Assembly (NCBI RefSeq): GCF_000524195.1
Contig: NW_020170453.1
Location: 1-40,801, forward strand
DNA length: 40,801 bases
Direction of reading: 5' to 3'
Origin: Echinococcus granulosus
Lineage: Eukaryota; Platyhelminthes; Cestoda; Cyclophyllidea; Taeniidae
Under the pieces are notes generated by a model. That model searched no databases, was not told where the DNA came from, and worked only from the letters and a program-made list of their open reading frames with translations. The translations under genes and the position numbers were made by a program. Position 1 is the stretch's first letter. Every line of letters begins with the position of its first letter. Shown piece after piece: positions 13,151 to 26,830 of the stretch.

Positions 13151-13288
13151 ATGGTGCGTCCTGGTGGTGGACGTGATGCAAATAAAGACCCAGCTCCAAA
13201 CGCAGACGAGGATGAAGGAGCTGGGCGAGATGGCATTGAGACTGCGGATGCAAACGGCCAAAATTTGGACCTCTTCGCCTTGGAGTAG
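13151..13288 (+). CDS. Candidate 45-residue acidic microprotein or terminal exon
   Basis: A good acceptor-like motif (GACTTTTTTGATTAG) is followed four bases later by an ATG and a 45-codon frame. The frame is rich in Gly, Asp, Glu and Ala and ends in LDLFALE and a stop. The composition is unlike the surrounding purine-rich repeats. No homologue was recognised. It could be a small trans-spliced gene, a terminal exon or chance. Confidence 0.28.
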   Translation: MVRPGGGRDANKDPAPNADEDEGAGRDGIETADANGQNLDLFALE

Positions 13289-14869
13289 AGAGCAAGAGGG
13301 AGATTCAATGAAAGGAATGGGGGAAGGGAGGATGGGGTGTAAGTAATAATGCTAAGGCGAAAAGAAAATTTAGAATGTTACATGACAGCAACAAGTGGAA
13401 ATTTATGCACCGCATAAAAGCCAAAACTTTCACAACTTAAGGCCGCGAAAAAAGGAAGTGGATGATTGAATGAAGGAAAGAGGGATGGAGAGGATGAGTA
13501 GAAGAAGGAAGCAAGTAAATGCGAAAATAAGGGAAGCAATCCAAGAGTGTTGCGTTGTTCTCTGGCCAAGTCTTCTTTGGCCTTAACTGAAAGAGATTAT
13601 TAGCAAAGAACTGACACTCATTTGTAATGCTCGCTGGCAGGTAGATTTGTATGAGAGACGTAGGAAGCAGAGACGTGGAAAGGGAAGTTCTATCGTTCTT
13701 TTCATAAAATAGTTAGTCAGTGCACGTACTTGCATAACACTTTCATACGTTTTGATACCTATTTTTGACGATGGCAAACAAATCATGCCACAGTTCATTT
13801 TCCGACCTTACAAAGGCATTATAGCCTGATGAGCATAGCTGGATAAGGTAGACGGCGTTTGTGAGAGAAGCGTGTTGAAGGCGCTGTCACTAGATCCCAT
13901 TCAATAATTGGCGGTGTACTTCATGACAACCAAAGAGCGTCGAAGATGAATGCACAAAGTCTCGTTCACTGGTACACTGTTTCTGTGCATTTTTGGGCGG
14001 CGTTTCGTCGAGATGACTGAGTTAACACGAAAACACATGGCAATGTAGCGTAAAAGTGCGAAAACGGTACAATGAGAGAAGGTGAGAAAATGAGACAATC
14101 TGACAAGCGAAACGTACCTAATTGATGGGAATTTAAACACTGCTTACTCTAAGGCAAGAGAGACTGATCCCACCCCTTCCCAGGCTTATCTGACCCTGTC
14201 ACATTGGCAGCCTCGGCAGATCACATCAAACATTACCTCCGTCAGTTTACTCTTGTCAAGTTACAGTGTCAATGCAAGATTCGGGTTAGATCATTTTCAT
14301 TTACCCCGAAAAAGGAACTGTGTGTCGAATGTTATTCGTTTAAGCAGAAAATACCGGAGATGCTACTGTTGTGAAGAATTGAGAAACTACAAATTAAAGA
14401 ACTTATCAGGCTTTTAAACTCCGTGTGCAATATTCAAGTTGCTCTGTCTGTATGCGCCACGTTGTATTCCCTTGCGAATATATTTTCTTCGCTACTTCTA
14501 TTCACTGAGGCTTTGTTGGGCGATTTATGTAGTGAGAGTTTCTTGTTGCGTCTCAGATATGAATCATTCTGAGGGCAAAAATGGGCGAATAAAAAACTTT
14601 GAAGGTGAAAATTTTGCATTCCAGTCGGTTGTATGGTTGGTGTGATCTATGTAACTTACACAGAGGTGTGATTTTTCCTGCCCGAGTTGTATGACACTTC
14701 GACTAAGAATGATCAGACCAGGTCCGCTAATATGCTGCGATTGCTATTCAGAAGGATTGGTGAAATGACATCTGACAGTCAAAATGGTAATTGCAAACCC
14801 CTATGCCATTTGAGTGAACACAGCTGGTCTTGCACCGCTTCGAATTCGCTTTCAATTAACTAATACACA

Positions 14870-14985
14870 ATAATAATTGGAAGCCTCAGCGTCCATCGTC
14901 AAATTCCGCATTAATCTGTTGCGATTACCTTGTTATGCAACAAATTGAGTTGAGCTAAGTTGTCCGGGTCACTACCTACTCACCT
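14870..14985 (+). repeat. Short dispersed repeat, copy 1
   Basis: Shares a CCTCAGCGTCC / CCTCAGCATCC start and a core GAGTTGAGCTAAG-TGTCC with 19730-19815, in the same orientation and with similar spacing. A third, partial copy of the core may lie at 22955-22985. The origin is unknown. Confidence 0.4.
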
Positions 14986-16302
14986 GAATCACCGTCCACC
15001 TATGCAGCTGCCCACTCGCCACTAGGACGAAAACGATGAAGCACCCGAGTCTGCTCTGAAGACGTTGCAGGAAGCACCAGTGTAAATTAGTTTTTAATTG
15101 TTAGTTTACGCCGTGTTTGGCCGGCGATATGCATTGACAGAACTCCGATGACTCCAATGTGGGATAAGCCAGACCCAAACCGTGGCTACCAAAGTCCTCA
15201 CGCCATTGAATGAACAAGTGAGCATGGACTTTTATCTAGTATTCTGCATTTCACCAAAGAATTTGTTGTTGCACAACATTTGTCACTACGTTAGGCGGAA
15301 AACGAGCAAGGTTTGTGTGTGTAACTTGCAACCATCTTCAGGTCTCGCTAAGCGAATGAGCAAGTTGCTTGACGGGTGGAACTGAGTGCCATAGCGGTGG
15401 GTGTTATTCATGGCAAAGGATGGTAGCGGGGATGATCTATACAGAAAGAGCGAGTAGGGACATGCTCTGTCTTTTAAAGTAATCATAGCTAGACTTCCCA
15501 ACTGGTCAACCTATTAACGGTGGTCCCCTCTTGCGTCAAAATGAGCTGATTGGGAGCTACAAACCATTCCTGTTGCAGAAAAATACATAGTGACCCGATC
15601 TTAACCACTGAAAATGCAGTAGCACCACAGATTCCATATAATATAAAATACGCTCATCATGAACTATCTCGCAGCCCTGACTTAGCTATCCCATTGTCAT
15701 TCATCAAGGTGACAAAACACATTCACATATCGTTGTGCCACCCGACGAATTAAACTCCTTATCTTGCGTCCTCAGGACAAGATTTGAATGTCAGCTAGAC
15801 GGTCAGCCTGTCAAGAGGAAATCAAGCAGTCGATTGCTAAGACGATCAAGAACTCTTGACTGCTCAGGTGACACAGGATAAAAGACTCCCTTTCAGAACA
15901 CCATTTTGGTATATGGATGTGTGCGACGCACAATTGCACACTCATAAGTTGCTTGTGAGTTGCTATCGCCTCTCTCCAATCTCCCTCTTCACTCTCCGAT
16001 TGACAAAGCCGAAACAGACCTCTCAGCAAAGGATCAATCCAACTCTTCGACATTCCGCGAGTTGATCATGTAACGCTTTATCATTTTAAGATGCATTCGC
16101 ATTTTAAACTAGTGGAACCTGTAGAATTTATTTTCTGAACCTCTTATTACAAATACGTGGAACAAGAAAGGTAGAGGCTTTATACTGGGAAGGTTTTCAC
16201 CTCCTAATCTTTGCAAATGGAGAGCTCCCATTCCATCATCTGTTATTGCACACTTCAACGCACACGTCTTAAGAATCACCTTTTACTCTATTCACATTGC
16301 AG

Positions 16303-16480
16303 ATTCGATGGTTCCACGTCTCCTAGTAACACCACTGGATCGGCGGACTCCAATTCGTACTTCTTACATACAGAAGCCAAACACCTGTCTTCACTCTCCC
16401 TTCCACAATGGACTACACCATACCCTAGTCGACTCCATCACCGCCCACATCACTCATCACTCACCATGGCTCTTCAAGAG
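16303..16480 (+). CDS. Candidate Ser/Thr/Pro/His-rich exon
   Basis: A strong acceptor (TTCACATTGCAG) opens a frame that starts FDGSTSPSNTTGSADSN and stays open for 59 codons to a GT at 16481. The composition resembles the low-complexity N-terminal exons of the homeobox genes, but no neighbouring exon could be linked to it. The donor (GTCCCT) is poor. Confidence 0.22.
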
Positions 16481-18272
16481 GTCCCTCCATTCATTCATGA
16501 CAAGTGAAGGAATCTATGTGCCTTCCTTCATACCATCGTTCATGCTACATGCACTTGTCATAGTCTCCCTCTCGCACAAGACCTGATTCACGTTATCATC
16601 CTCACTCACGCTTCATCGATTATGCCTAACAGTCTTCTAACTCGCACTTCATGCTCACTACTGCATCATCGTCACCACCTTGCAATCGATGCTCCGCAGT
16701 CTTCGGACTGACAGGCTCAATAAACCATCGAATTTATCCACCACACCCTCCTCTGCTCTCCATTACTGGCTTATTGTAGGGTAAGCGCTGTCAATTGGGC
16801 TCAATTACTGAGGTGTCAATTGCCTTGCAGAAGGTAATGCGCGCCTTCGAGCTACAAAACTGGCCTCTAAGATGCATGCTGGGCGTATCCTCAATGTAGC
16901 CTTGGTCTGGTAGAGGCGCGTGTTTATCCGAGTTATTGGTCGATGGATAGAGTGTACGACGGAATCGAAGTAGTGCATGACCATTTTCATACTAGTGGAA
17001 ATATAGACTGACCAGGGAACACAGCAACCATCTATCCGGGCTTTATCCTAACACTGTTGCCATGGCCGAGGCAAGCAAGCAAGCAATGTGTGAGTACTTC
17101 TAAATAATACCAACATCACTCTCATCACAAACTCGAGAGTAGTTCACGTAGGTTCTGTTCACACTGCGATCTTACAACGTGGATATATCATCCAGCAACT
17201 GCTTAATTCCAGATGGCAGGATTGCGTAAATTCGTAACTCTGTTGAGAACAACGTACTTACACATATTGGCATTTTGTAATTACTCCATTTGACATCTGA
17301 ATTGCTAGAAAGAGGACGCCATAAACGCCAGCATGCAAAAAGCCAGGTTTGGCAGCTCCTGTTGCAAATCAGTTCGAGATCGGTGTGACAGACAGATCCG
17401 ACGATGACCCTTAAAACAATACCAGTCTCTTTAAATAACTGACACGTGCATATGCAGTCAACTACTCAAGCATACCTGCACTACATAGGATTGAAAATTA
17501 GGTAAAACAATCATGTTGCATTACGATAGGAAAGTAATTCAGCCAGCAGTATGCGCCACCATCGTGTCGTTGAGGGTACATTAATGGCTGCAACCAGCAA
17601 GTAATTGTGTACATCGGCATGTACACTTGTATGCATTACCACCTCCTCAGTACCGACTCAGGTGCTACATCATATTAGTGGTAACGATGAGAGGGTAGGC
17701 GAATAGATATGCTAGTAGATAGACAAGTGAATGCAAAGTAGCTGGGCTCTCTTCCGATTGCTTTCACTAGACGACAAACTTGAACGTCATGGGACATTGT
17801 CCGTGGCAAGCTCATAATGGAAGGATTATCGAAACCACAAATAACCTAGAATTTCTTTTTATTTAATCACTTTCAGTTTCAGCGCATTGCTTGTGTTCTG
17901 CTGAAGGACAAGTGTGGACTTTAGCGGAATAACATATGAACGTTATGAAAGTGTCCACCATAGAACTGAAGACCGAACGACCGAGGCCACGTCCTTCCTA
18001 CCAGGCTACTAAGGTGGAAACTAATCTCACGAGGATAAAAAAGAGATGATGCGATGCAGGCATGCACACATGCATACATGCGGACCGAGCAGCAGAAGCA
18101 GCAGAAGAAGAACTGGAGTTGACGCAGTTAGGCCGTAACTCATACTCCAAAAGGCCAACGCGTGATAAATGGTCAACCTGTGTAAGCCAGTAGTATGTAT
18201 GAATGAAGATCTGGGACTTTAAACAGGGCTCGCCAATTACCATATTTTTGCCACTTACATTCGGTTATGAAT

Positions 18273-18372
18273 NNNNNNNNNNNNNNNNNNNNNNNNNNNN
18301 NNNNNNNNNNNNNNNNNNNNNNNNNNNNNNNNNNNNNNNNNNNNNNNNNNNNNNNNNNNNNNNNNNNNNNNN
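18273..18372. other. Assembly gap (100 N)
   Basis: Exactly 100 N, the conventional size for a scaffold join of unknown length. The true distance and content are unknown, so features on either side may be further apart than they appear. Confidence 0.99.
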
Positions 18373-19729
18373 CCTTATCTGCATAAATCTAGTGATAACG
18401 TGAACACGTAGTACCTCCTCCACTTCTCTACCAGCTGGATATAACCCAATCGCATCACACGTCTTATTCATGTCCCAAATTTCCTTACCCCCAAATCCTC
18501 ATATTTCCTGACCCCCAGCTCACTTAACTTGATTGCTGATAAACGCAATCATGTTTGAGGTGTCTGTGCTCCAAACTCTCCAATTGGTTGGTTGGATGGT
18601 CAGCTGACAACTCAACAGGATTTGAGCTCGTGCATGTCAGCACTAGTTTGCAACGTAGGGGCAAAAGTGGATTGAGCCGAAGAGCAGACACGCGTGAGGT
18701 ATACCCACATCGACTGTCTCGAAGGCAATCACACACTTGTGCCTTTTACCCTTTAAATTAGGCTCTCGACTGCAAGTGCTCTCACTGCTGCCACTCACCG
18801 TACCCGTGCAGCGTCCACATCATCAACATCATCGTCACAACCACTAGTATACCACATCAACCCCTCCAAACTCAGACCGTATCTTCCAACCTTGCGCTCT
18901 ACACAGAATACGCACCACTGGTACAGGCCACTTGCACGAATGCAGTCCTCAGGCTGAACCAGCAATCAGCGAGTCGCTGTCAATTTTTTAATTTTTACTC
19001 AGACAAGTAAATTTGGTAGCAATTATATGTCTTTCCTAAAAACTTTCTACATAGGCTATACTTTATGTGTTGAACACACTTTACGCTGCGATTTTACCTA
19101 ACTTGAAGTCAAAACATTCCGTGAGGAGATGCATAAACATCCAACTACATAATTACACCCACTCCTCCTGGCTTCTCCATATCGTCTTAACGTCGAATCA
19201 GCTCTCGTGTGTAAATCCAAAAGGGAACCAATCGCCAAATCCAATTCCTCAAGAATAACCTATTGATCCATCCCTCAACGTATCTCCCATGTGTCTTCGG
19301 GTATTTCACATGGGTCACCATACTCATTTCCAAAGTGGAGGAGGCATTTTGACACAAGTATGAACATGGACAGAGCAGCAACAGCAGCAGCATTGCGAGC
19401 GTACACACGGATTGGACATAAATCACACTGAAAGCGTCCAACTGAGAAGAAATGGTCAGTTTATCGATGCAGGCCAGTCGCATACACGAACAAATGTGTG
19501 GTGGTGGACTTGGACTTGAGCTTGACGCCTGTGAGTTTGGCCACTTGACCAAAAAAGCGGATTATAGTTTCCCCAAAATTGGTCATGAATAAGTTTCCCC
19601 GACACTTGTGGTGACTGACATTTCTGCAAGACAGCTGCGAAAGCCAGCGACCGAAGATGGAAAAACTCTTATCACCAAACCATAGTAGGTGGATTACTAA
19701 GAGCTCTGAGAGTGAATGGAAACCTCAGC

Positions 19730-19815
19730 ATCCTCAAATGTTGCGTGATCATTTGGCGATTGCCTGCCTTTGTGCGGAGTTGAGCTAAGCTGTCCAAGTC
19801 GCTGGAACTAGAGAC
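19730..19815 (+). repeat. Short dispersed repeat, copy 2
   Basis: Direct-oriented partner of 14870-14985. The core reads GAGTTGAGCTAAGCTGTCC, and the upstream part reads AACCTCAGCATCC. It is too short and diverged to classify. Confidence 0.4.
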
Positions 19816-20329
19816 ACTCCGATTCTTTGACAAACATCGTCAATAGCTAGAAAACTTGCTAATTGGCCGTGAACGAGCAAATAAACCCAAGACTTTAATC
19901 GACGGTTTCGACCAACAAGAAAAGCAACAAACGACAATAAAAGGTCCCTTGGAAGGACCAAACTTAGTCACGACTTCTTCTCTGCATTGCTCAAATAGTT
20001 AACTTCATAATCAATCGTCAACGTCGCAACGACTTGGTAGTTGTGGGTTTGCTTTCAAGGCTGCTCCTTTCTTTGATTCTTAAGCTCACCAAACTTTCAC
20101 GCAGAAATATCATTTGTTACAAGAGTCACGAGATGAGTCGACTCAAATTTGCTCTTGGGGCAGTGGAGTAATCTTGAAAAAGCAGGCACTGAAACGCAAA
20201 TGCTGTGGATTTTAACTGGAGAAAATTTATCTATCTAAAATAGGGCAGATGTATTGACTGAAAACAGTGGTAACATTAATAAGTTCCCGTAAGTTAAGAA
20301 CATGGAAAGTTATAACTGTTGTTTTTGAC

Positions 20330-23300
20330 TTTGCCTTACCTGCGATACAGTCAGTAGTTCGAAAGTATTCTTGCCTAATCATTGCTGGAGTCGTCGGCCT
20401 TGTAGGCGTAGGCGCATCACCTGACTAAACCAAGGGGAATCATATAATCTTTGCAACCACATCTGTCCGCAAACGGACAAGATTGACACTAGGGCAAGAG
20501 GCTAGTAATTAAAAGCTAGCTTCTACATTAGTGATAGTTGAAGAAACAGCCAGTTATTGAGAAGATATCAGTAAAGCGAGTCAGCAAAGGTACCTGATCG
20601 AACAGATAGCACAGTACTTAATTCAAAATTGAGCCGACTAGGAGGCACTTTGAAGTGTTAAGGAGAAAATGCGGGGAAAATCACCTTTACTGACGCCGAT
20701 GACAAGACAGACATTGGTGGAGCAAAAAATGGGCTCCAGCATGGACAGCAACGCAGTTAAGTCAGTGTCACACAAACGCAGAGTGAAACAGTGAGTTACA
20801 GCATGGTTGATAGAGAACATATGAAGAAGCGGCCTAAATGAAGATCACTTTTTGTCATACTGACACATGACTGCACGTCACCACGAGGCAGTTACCGCGT
20901 CTATTCACGGACACTGTAGCTCTGAAAAGCAACTGCGGTTTACTGGAGAAGACGAACTGCCCGCTTAAATGTCAGGCGTTATTACTTTAAATATTGTGGC
21001 ACATAGAGTTTCCAACTTCTTATCAAATAACGAAAGGTGGTTAAAAGTTTGTCGGTAGGTCATCATTCACCGTGCTCTCTATCACTTTTCCTTAGTAAGA
21101 GTTTCGCCTTCATTTGATACCAATTTCATAAACTATCCGTTTGACACAGTGAATATGTCTTAAACATGTCTGCTTCACAAACCGAGTTTGCTTCAATTAA
21201 TTTTAAAGCAAAAACCATTTCCATACGCTGCATGATATTTGAAGGAGGGATGGTGTGCACTGGCAGAAGTCACTGTTTAGTGGTGGATTAATTAATGACT
21301 TAATTATGGCAATGGACAACTGAAAGATTATTTGCTGAACATCGCCTTGAGAAAGGTCCGCCACTATTGAAGGTGAAAAATAGGGACACCTTAATAATGA
21401 AACAATGAAATAATTTTAGGCATCAATATCGGGCACTTTAATCGTAAAGTAACTCGAAGCAATGGAATGCACTCAAATGCAACAACAGGTATTAACAAGC
21501 TTTCTCACTTATTGCACTTTCCACTGATGCACCTCCTTTGAATTGGTTCCTTCCCGACTGGTTGATTTCTGGTGTTTATTGGTCGTAAGGCCGTACCTCC
21601 GCTTATTACTGGACGATCCCCCCTACTTCTAACAGATACTATTTACCCTCAGGAGGTTGTGAATGCTTTCTGAATGGTCCAAGGCAGCCGAGGCAGTTCA
21701 CCAGGAATTATTTGCCCGATGAAAGCGTAGCAGTAGAGCTTGCAAACTGTCTATTCCACAGAGCTCCAATGTATACGCGAAGCCTTCATGGCAAAGTCTG
21801 GTACCGACGGATCAGTAGGACGTGGCTCCTATTCTTAGCCTCACAAGAGAGTCCAAGGTCTTAAACCTCATGCTGAGGTGCTAACCCGTGGGAAGACTTC
21901 ATACCTCACTTTCGCATGGGACAGCAATGCCGCCTAATCCCATCCTCGTCCTCCATACTCTCCTCACATTCCTCCACGCAATTATCATCCTGTCTTGTCA
22001 GCTGATTGCCACATGGTCATGTATTAAGTAGAATATGCAGTTGAGATGTGAAAAGGGTACAAATAAACAAAAAACTTTGGAAGGAGATGGAATAGGGAAG
22101 GGATCTTATTGCATTTTAGGAAAAATTGCAGCCAGCCTATTGTCTAACTGATAGAGGATGCAGCTCATGGATTGCAGTGTTGATTATGTCTACAAATCAA
22201 GTATTTTCTCTTGCTTACCTTGATTCACTACCTTCTTAATAGAAATCGTGCTACTTTCGCCGGTTGTCTAGCTTCAAAGAAGTTGGCTAGTTTCCCAGAA
22301 GTGTGGAGCATTAGGTGAATACTTCACGACTTATTTAATTTCACCGTTCGATGCAATTCTTATTTCATGTCATTCCCTGCTTGCGCAAAGTCACAATGAC
22401 CCACAGAACCTCAACGATCTCAGCTGACCTTTATAATGGAAACTGACGTCATTATAAGAGAGCAATTCCTGAGCCCGAAAAGGGATTAAATGATCCAGTT
22501 GGACCAGACCGCTCACCCACCATGGACAGGCCCATCAAGTGAATCGGTCATAAAGGTCGACGATAAATCCTTCTATGTGCTTGCCTTATGGTAATATTTT
22601 TTGCATAGTCTCCGATTTTTCATCTTGAATGGGCCTCTAACTTACAAACCAAAGGGCTTAGTGATGTCGCTTTACTCCTCTCACTTGTTAAGGACCCTAT
22701 TTTGAACTGCAAAATCGTCGAACGTCAATTTATCTATGCATCTGCGCTGCAACTGAGGAGGACGCTGGTACCAGTGCTAGAGATCCGCCTGCAAGAAATT
22801 GGTAGGACACTGAACATGTTCTTGTATAACTTATAATTAAACCAGATTGGATGGTCAGGTGTGTTTGGGCACACATGCAAGTGCAGTCAAGACCGATGAA
22901 GGGAGAGGAAGGTGGAGAGTGGGTGCCGGATGGAGGAAAACTACGTAATCAAGAGCTCAACTGGGCTGTCCAAGTAGTTGCCGATACGCCAATTGAACGA
23001 TGGCAGCAATACACACCAGGACCGCCCATTAGGAATGAGACACTGACTTTGCCCACCCCCCCCAACCGAAGGGAGTCAGTCACCAGCCTGATTTCAGGTA
23101 TTACGGAGTCCCTTGGGAGCCCTCACCAATACGAAAAATAACACATGGTTTCTGTAGGTAGTGCCATAGACCTATTCGAAAGCGACGTACTTCCAGCGCA
23201 ACCCAGAGAACTTCGTATTTTTTGTCAAAGCAGTCTCTTAGACTCATTGCAACATTCACGTTTTCTGTGCTATTCAAATGACAGGAGGTTATCTCTGGGC

Positions 23301-26300
23301 CCAGGAGATGGCAACTTTTCGAGGTGTCGAGCAGTCGTGCAAGTTTAGTTCATGGTTCCTACAGAAAAGACAATTCACCTTTGCACTCTCATCACGGATG
23401 TTGATGATTTCATAATCCATACCAGGACGATCCATATGCTGAATAAGCACTCTCGGGAATGAATATCAATTGTGAGGAGGGATTGTCAGTGGCTTTAAGA
23501 GTTGACCCGTTTCTAATAGCTCGCTGGCGTATCAGCGACCGCCACCACCTGCACTGCCGTGATCAACGGTGGCTGGATTAGAGCCACCTAAAAATCGTAC
23601 CCATCTGCCACATCATCAGCATATTTACAGATTCCTGTAACACTAAAGTCGTCATTTTGTCTTTTGGCCAGCTGACCCTCGTTGGGCTTGCCTGCAATCA
23701 GTGAAAGGAGAAAACAAAGAGACCTAAGGGATACTGGCAGGTTTGCAGGCATACCACTCTCTAAACTTGTCATCGACACGGTGTGATCAACATAAAATGA
23801 ATTGAAATTGCCGGTTCAGGCCGATTTGTCCAATGACTCACGCCTAGCAACGCATATGTGATGGCTTCCATCCATGTCAAGAATCAGGACAAGTTGGTAC
23901 TACTCGCGCTTTCAGTGGTCATAACGGCGCGGCCGAATAGAGTCGCCTGACAATCAAGACGCAGCCTCCATTAGCATCGGCAATCATTTTACAATCATCT
24001 TTGGCCTCGTGACGAAAGACGGGTATCCTTGAATGTCGCCTAGTTAGCACTTTGGTGCAGTAAACTGGACCACATCAGTGTTCAGCAATTCAAGTGAATG
24101 CAGATGAGGAAGCAGAGGGTGGCATTGCTGCGATATGAGTATTTGCTCTCCGAGATTTTGATACTCCTGCTCCGATTGCTGTGGACTCATTGGAAGGGAA
24201 GGAAATTTTCATGTGTCAATTGCACTTCATTGTCAAATTCGGAACCCCCTACGTAGTGTGGACAAGTACTAGTCTTACGTGAATTCTAACTATTCAAAAG
24301 ACACACAGACACTCATTTTCCATAGCTTTCAAAAAGGGATATTTCCAACTAAAAGTGATGGTTCCTCCTTCAAAACTATTGTACCATTTTCGCGCACAGG
24401 TGACAAGTTCCTGCCAGGCTAAATACCACGCCAAAGTTATGAAACAAACACATAAAGCGTTATTTGTGAAGCCCAACTTTGAGCAAATCATTTTTCAATA
24501 GATGTGCCCGAAGTCCCTTGATAATACAGACAAACCGTGTCGAAATTTCTTATTTGCTGGATATCTGCACAATCTTCTCAACGGAGTGGCTGTGTCACGT
24601 ACTTGTGGTTCAATCATCGGGTCACGGAGCTGAGAAGCCAATATCGCACACGCTAGACTCCAAATCCTGTGTTCCAATGGGAACACGTCTGCAAATGTCA
24701 CGTATCACATTGGTCCAAGATAAGTGGATGATACTATTCATGCAGGCGAAATGTGACCATCTGGTATTTCCTATCGTCTGCTCATTTGATCACGAAAATT
24801 TAGACATTCTTTAGGCCACGAAGTCCCTACCACTTGTCTACAAGTCATTCTGGAGGGTGCAATACACCATACCGGCAGAGAAATGTCGTTTATTGTTATT
24901 GCATTGACGAATTGGAGGAAATCCGACATGGAGGAGTGGTAAAACACGCAGAGACTGAATAGCCTGCGTTTATTTTCTGCATCGGTCCCTCTTCTTCTCC
25001 TTCGTCACCGCATTGGCTGTCGAAGCCAGAAGTGCGTATTAACTTTGGAGTCTAGATGTTGAGGAGGTGAAACCATCTGAACAGTTCACTCATATTCCAC
25101 CAAAACATAGTCTTTGCATTGCCCCTCTAATAATCTCCGAATGTGGGTCGATCCATGTGAATGTTAAATGTTGCCTTAGGGCGAGGTTGTCAATGAACTA
25201 CTGAAGCACCAAGAGACCCCACATTTACCAAAGTGCACACTGCGCTTGCATTCATTCAGTTAAAAGACATGAAGTATTTTGTGTGATATCACAATTCACT
25301 TTGCTTCATTTTCTTGCTCATCCTCCTTACTGCCCCTCTCGTTGCATGGGAGTCAGCTGTCAGCGAGTGAAGATCGACTTACACTCTTCTCGGCCCAAAT
25401 TACATTGTGTGGAGAGCACGTTGAAGTGCCTGACACTTCATTAGTTCCCTTGCATCCTGTGCATCGTAGTTAATTGAAAGCAAAAGACGCTCCATTCTCA
25501 GGCCTGAATTACAAAGCACTCACATCGTTTCCAATCATCGCATACAGATGACAAGATGGATTGGCACACATTTGACATCTTCAAACTTGTCATTCACCTA
25601 AACTTGGCGAGGTAGAATGCTTTAGGAATCGTATCATTGATCCGATACTAAAGGCTAGAAAGTGACTGAGAAGCATAGGGAGCGGGTGTTTTTACCACTG
25701 AGGCAACAATTAGGCCCAGTTGGGCTGATAATCTCTTGGTTGCCAAAAGACCACGCGGTCTGCTTAATTGTCGACGCAAATTGGAGAGCCTACAAACTTC
25801 GCTCACCCTCATCGAGAAGCAAAACTGAGCTGTCTATGCTTAACTTTGGCCTATTTCTAGTATCTGACAGTCTTCCTAAATAATAGTTGCCTCATGTGAG
25901 TGTGTAAGCAACGGACATCTTCGTCCTGGTTGCTATGTTATCTCATACAAGTTTATAGGTTGTAAGTCTAGTGGTTAATGACATGTATAGCACAAAACCG
26001 GACGTGAAATCAGGAATAAGCTCTATAACACCCAATTAGCGAAGGCAAGCGTTCATTTCGTTGTAATCTCAGATGCTCGAAACGTAGTCTCAGTCTTGTG
26101 TAATGATTGCCAACACATAACCTTGCTGACATGGAAGTGAGCTGTCTGAAGTTGCTAATCAACTTATCGAGCCTCCTCCCAACGCCAAATAGAAGTGGGT
26201 TTTGTATAAGAGGGGTTGATTCATTTGCTCTTTGGAAGTGGACTGCAGTGTGGAGAAATAAACTAATCCATTTTGACTTGCGTAATTTCGTGGCAGTCTG

Positions 26301-26830
26301 TAAACTGTATCAGGGAGAACAAAGTGAAGCAGAGGATGCATTCAAGGGAAGTAAGGCTCTCAAATGAACACCTTTGACTGTGCTGCAAGCAGTGGAGGTG
26401 GAAATGGACTGCTGCTCCCAAAATCCAACACACATCCTTTGCGTCGACTCTGTGTTGGCGCCTTTCGGGAAGAGCTTATAGTGGTGTACGTGCTTGCTGA
26501 ACGAAAGACTGCAAGCTCGGAATAGTGGCAGAGCACTCACTCAGTCAGCAGTGTGACATCTGAGTAATGTAGAAGTGTAAAGACGTCATTCAGTAATGAT
26601 GGTGATTTCTTTCCCACCAATCAGTCCTGTAAACGAACCATCAGAATTCGAGAAAAATAAACGCAGTTTCTGTCCTTTGAACTTAACCACCCTCTCGTAT
26701 CACCAATTCCGCATTCGCGATTTTACCTAATTGTATTCCTGGGAAGGGTTCACAATCCCGATGACTTATTGATGACAAAGTTACAAGCGAAAGTACTGCG
26801 GTTCAACTATGTATTAATTCGTCATTGCGG
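20330..26830 (+). repeat. Left arm of a large decayed inverted repeat (interrupted)
   Basis: Two blocks match the reverse complement of the right arm in order: 20330-20930 with 34170-33570, and 24360-26830 with 33190-30850. Clear anchors are 24590-24720 with 32995-32870, 25330-25560 with 32345-32120, 26160-26440 with 31530-31240, and 26590-26680 with 31095-31005. In the inner block the paired coordinates sum to about 57,550-57,700 throughout, so it is collinear. In the outer block they sum to about 54,500, so the left arm holds about 3 kb more DNA between the blocks. Identity is perhaps 70-75% by eye, with many small gaps. No intact open frame is shared. Confidence 0.8.
21110..22030 (+). mobile_element. 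Dispersed repeat, copy 1 (unclassified)
   Basis: Similar, in the same orientation and order, to 35960-36760. Shared landmarks include GACGAACC-like and ATGTCTGCTTCACAAACCGA stretches near the start, a TGGTTGATTTC-GTTTATTG block (21560-21590 with 36365-36385) and an AAACCTCATG block (21863 with 36615). Between these the copies differ by indels. It lies within the extra DNA of the left inverted-repeat arm. No terminal repeats, target duplication or coding capacity were identified, so the class is unknown; a decayed non-autonomous element is likely. Confidence 0.55.

Larger units (their letters stand above)
7513..20300. other. Intergenic region with no confidently supported gene
   Basis: Upstream of the visible PIGA exons. 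It probably contains the missing PIGA 5' exon and promoter, which I could not place. It holds the poly-G tract, GCTTG-type short repeats (about 9250 and 17070), purine-rich stretches (13300-13510), the short dispersed repeat pair, three weak coding candidates and the assembly gap. A 178-codon plus-strand frame at 7672-8208 shows no recognisable domain. Confidence 0.6.

Noticed and set aside
22851..23141. 96-codon plus-strand frame
   Set aside because: It overlaps a possible short dispersed-repeat core (22955-22985) and shows no domain or convincing flanking exons.
24479..24814. 111-codon plus-strand frame in the left inverted-repeat arm, and its minus-strand counterpart at 32856-33083
   Set aside because: The two arms match at DNA level but keep different, broken frames, so I see no evidence for a conserved protein such as a transposase.
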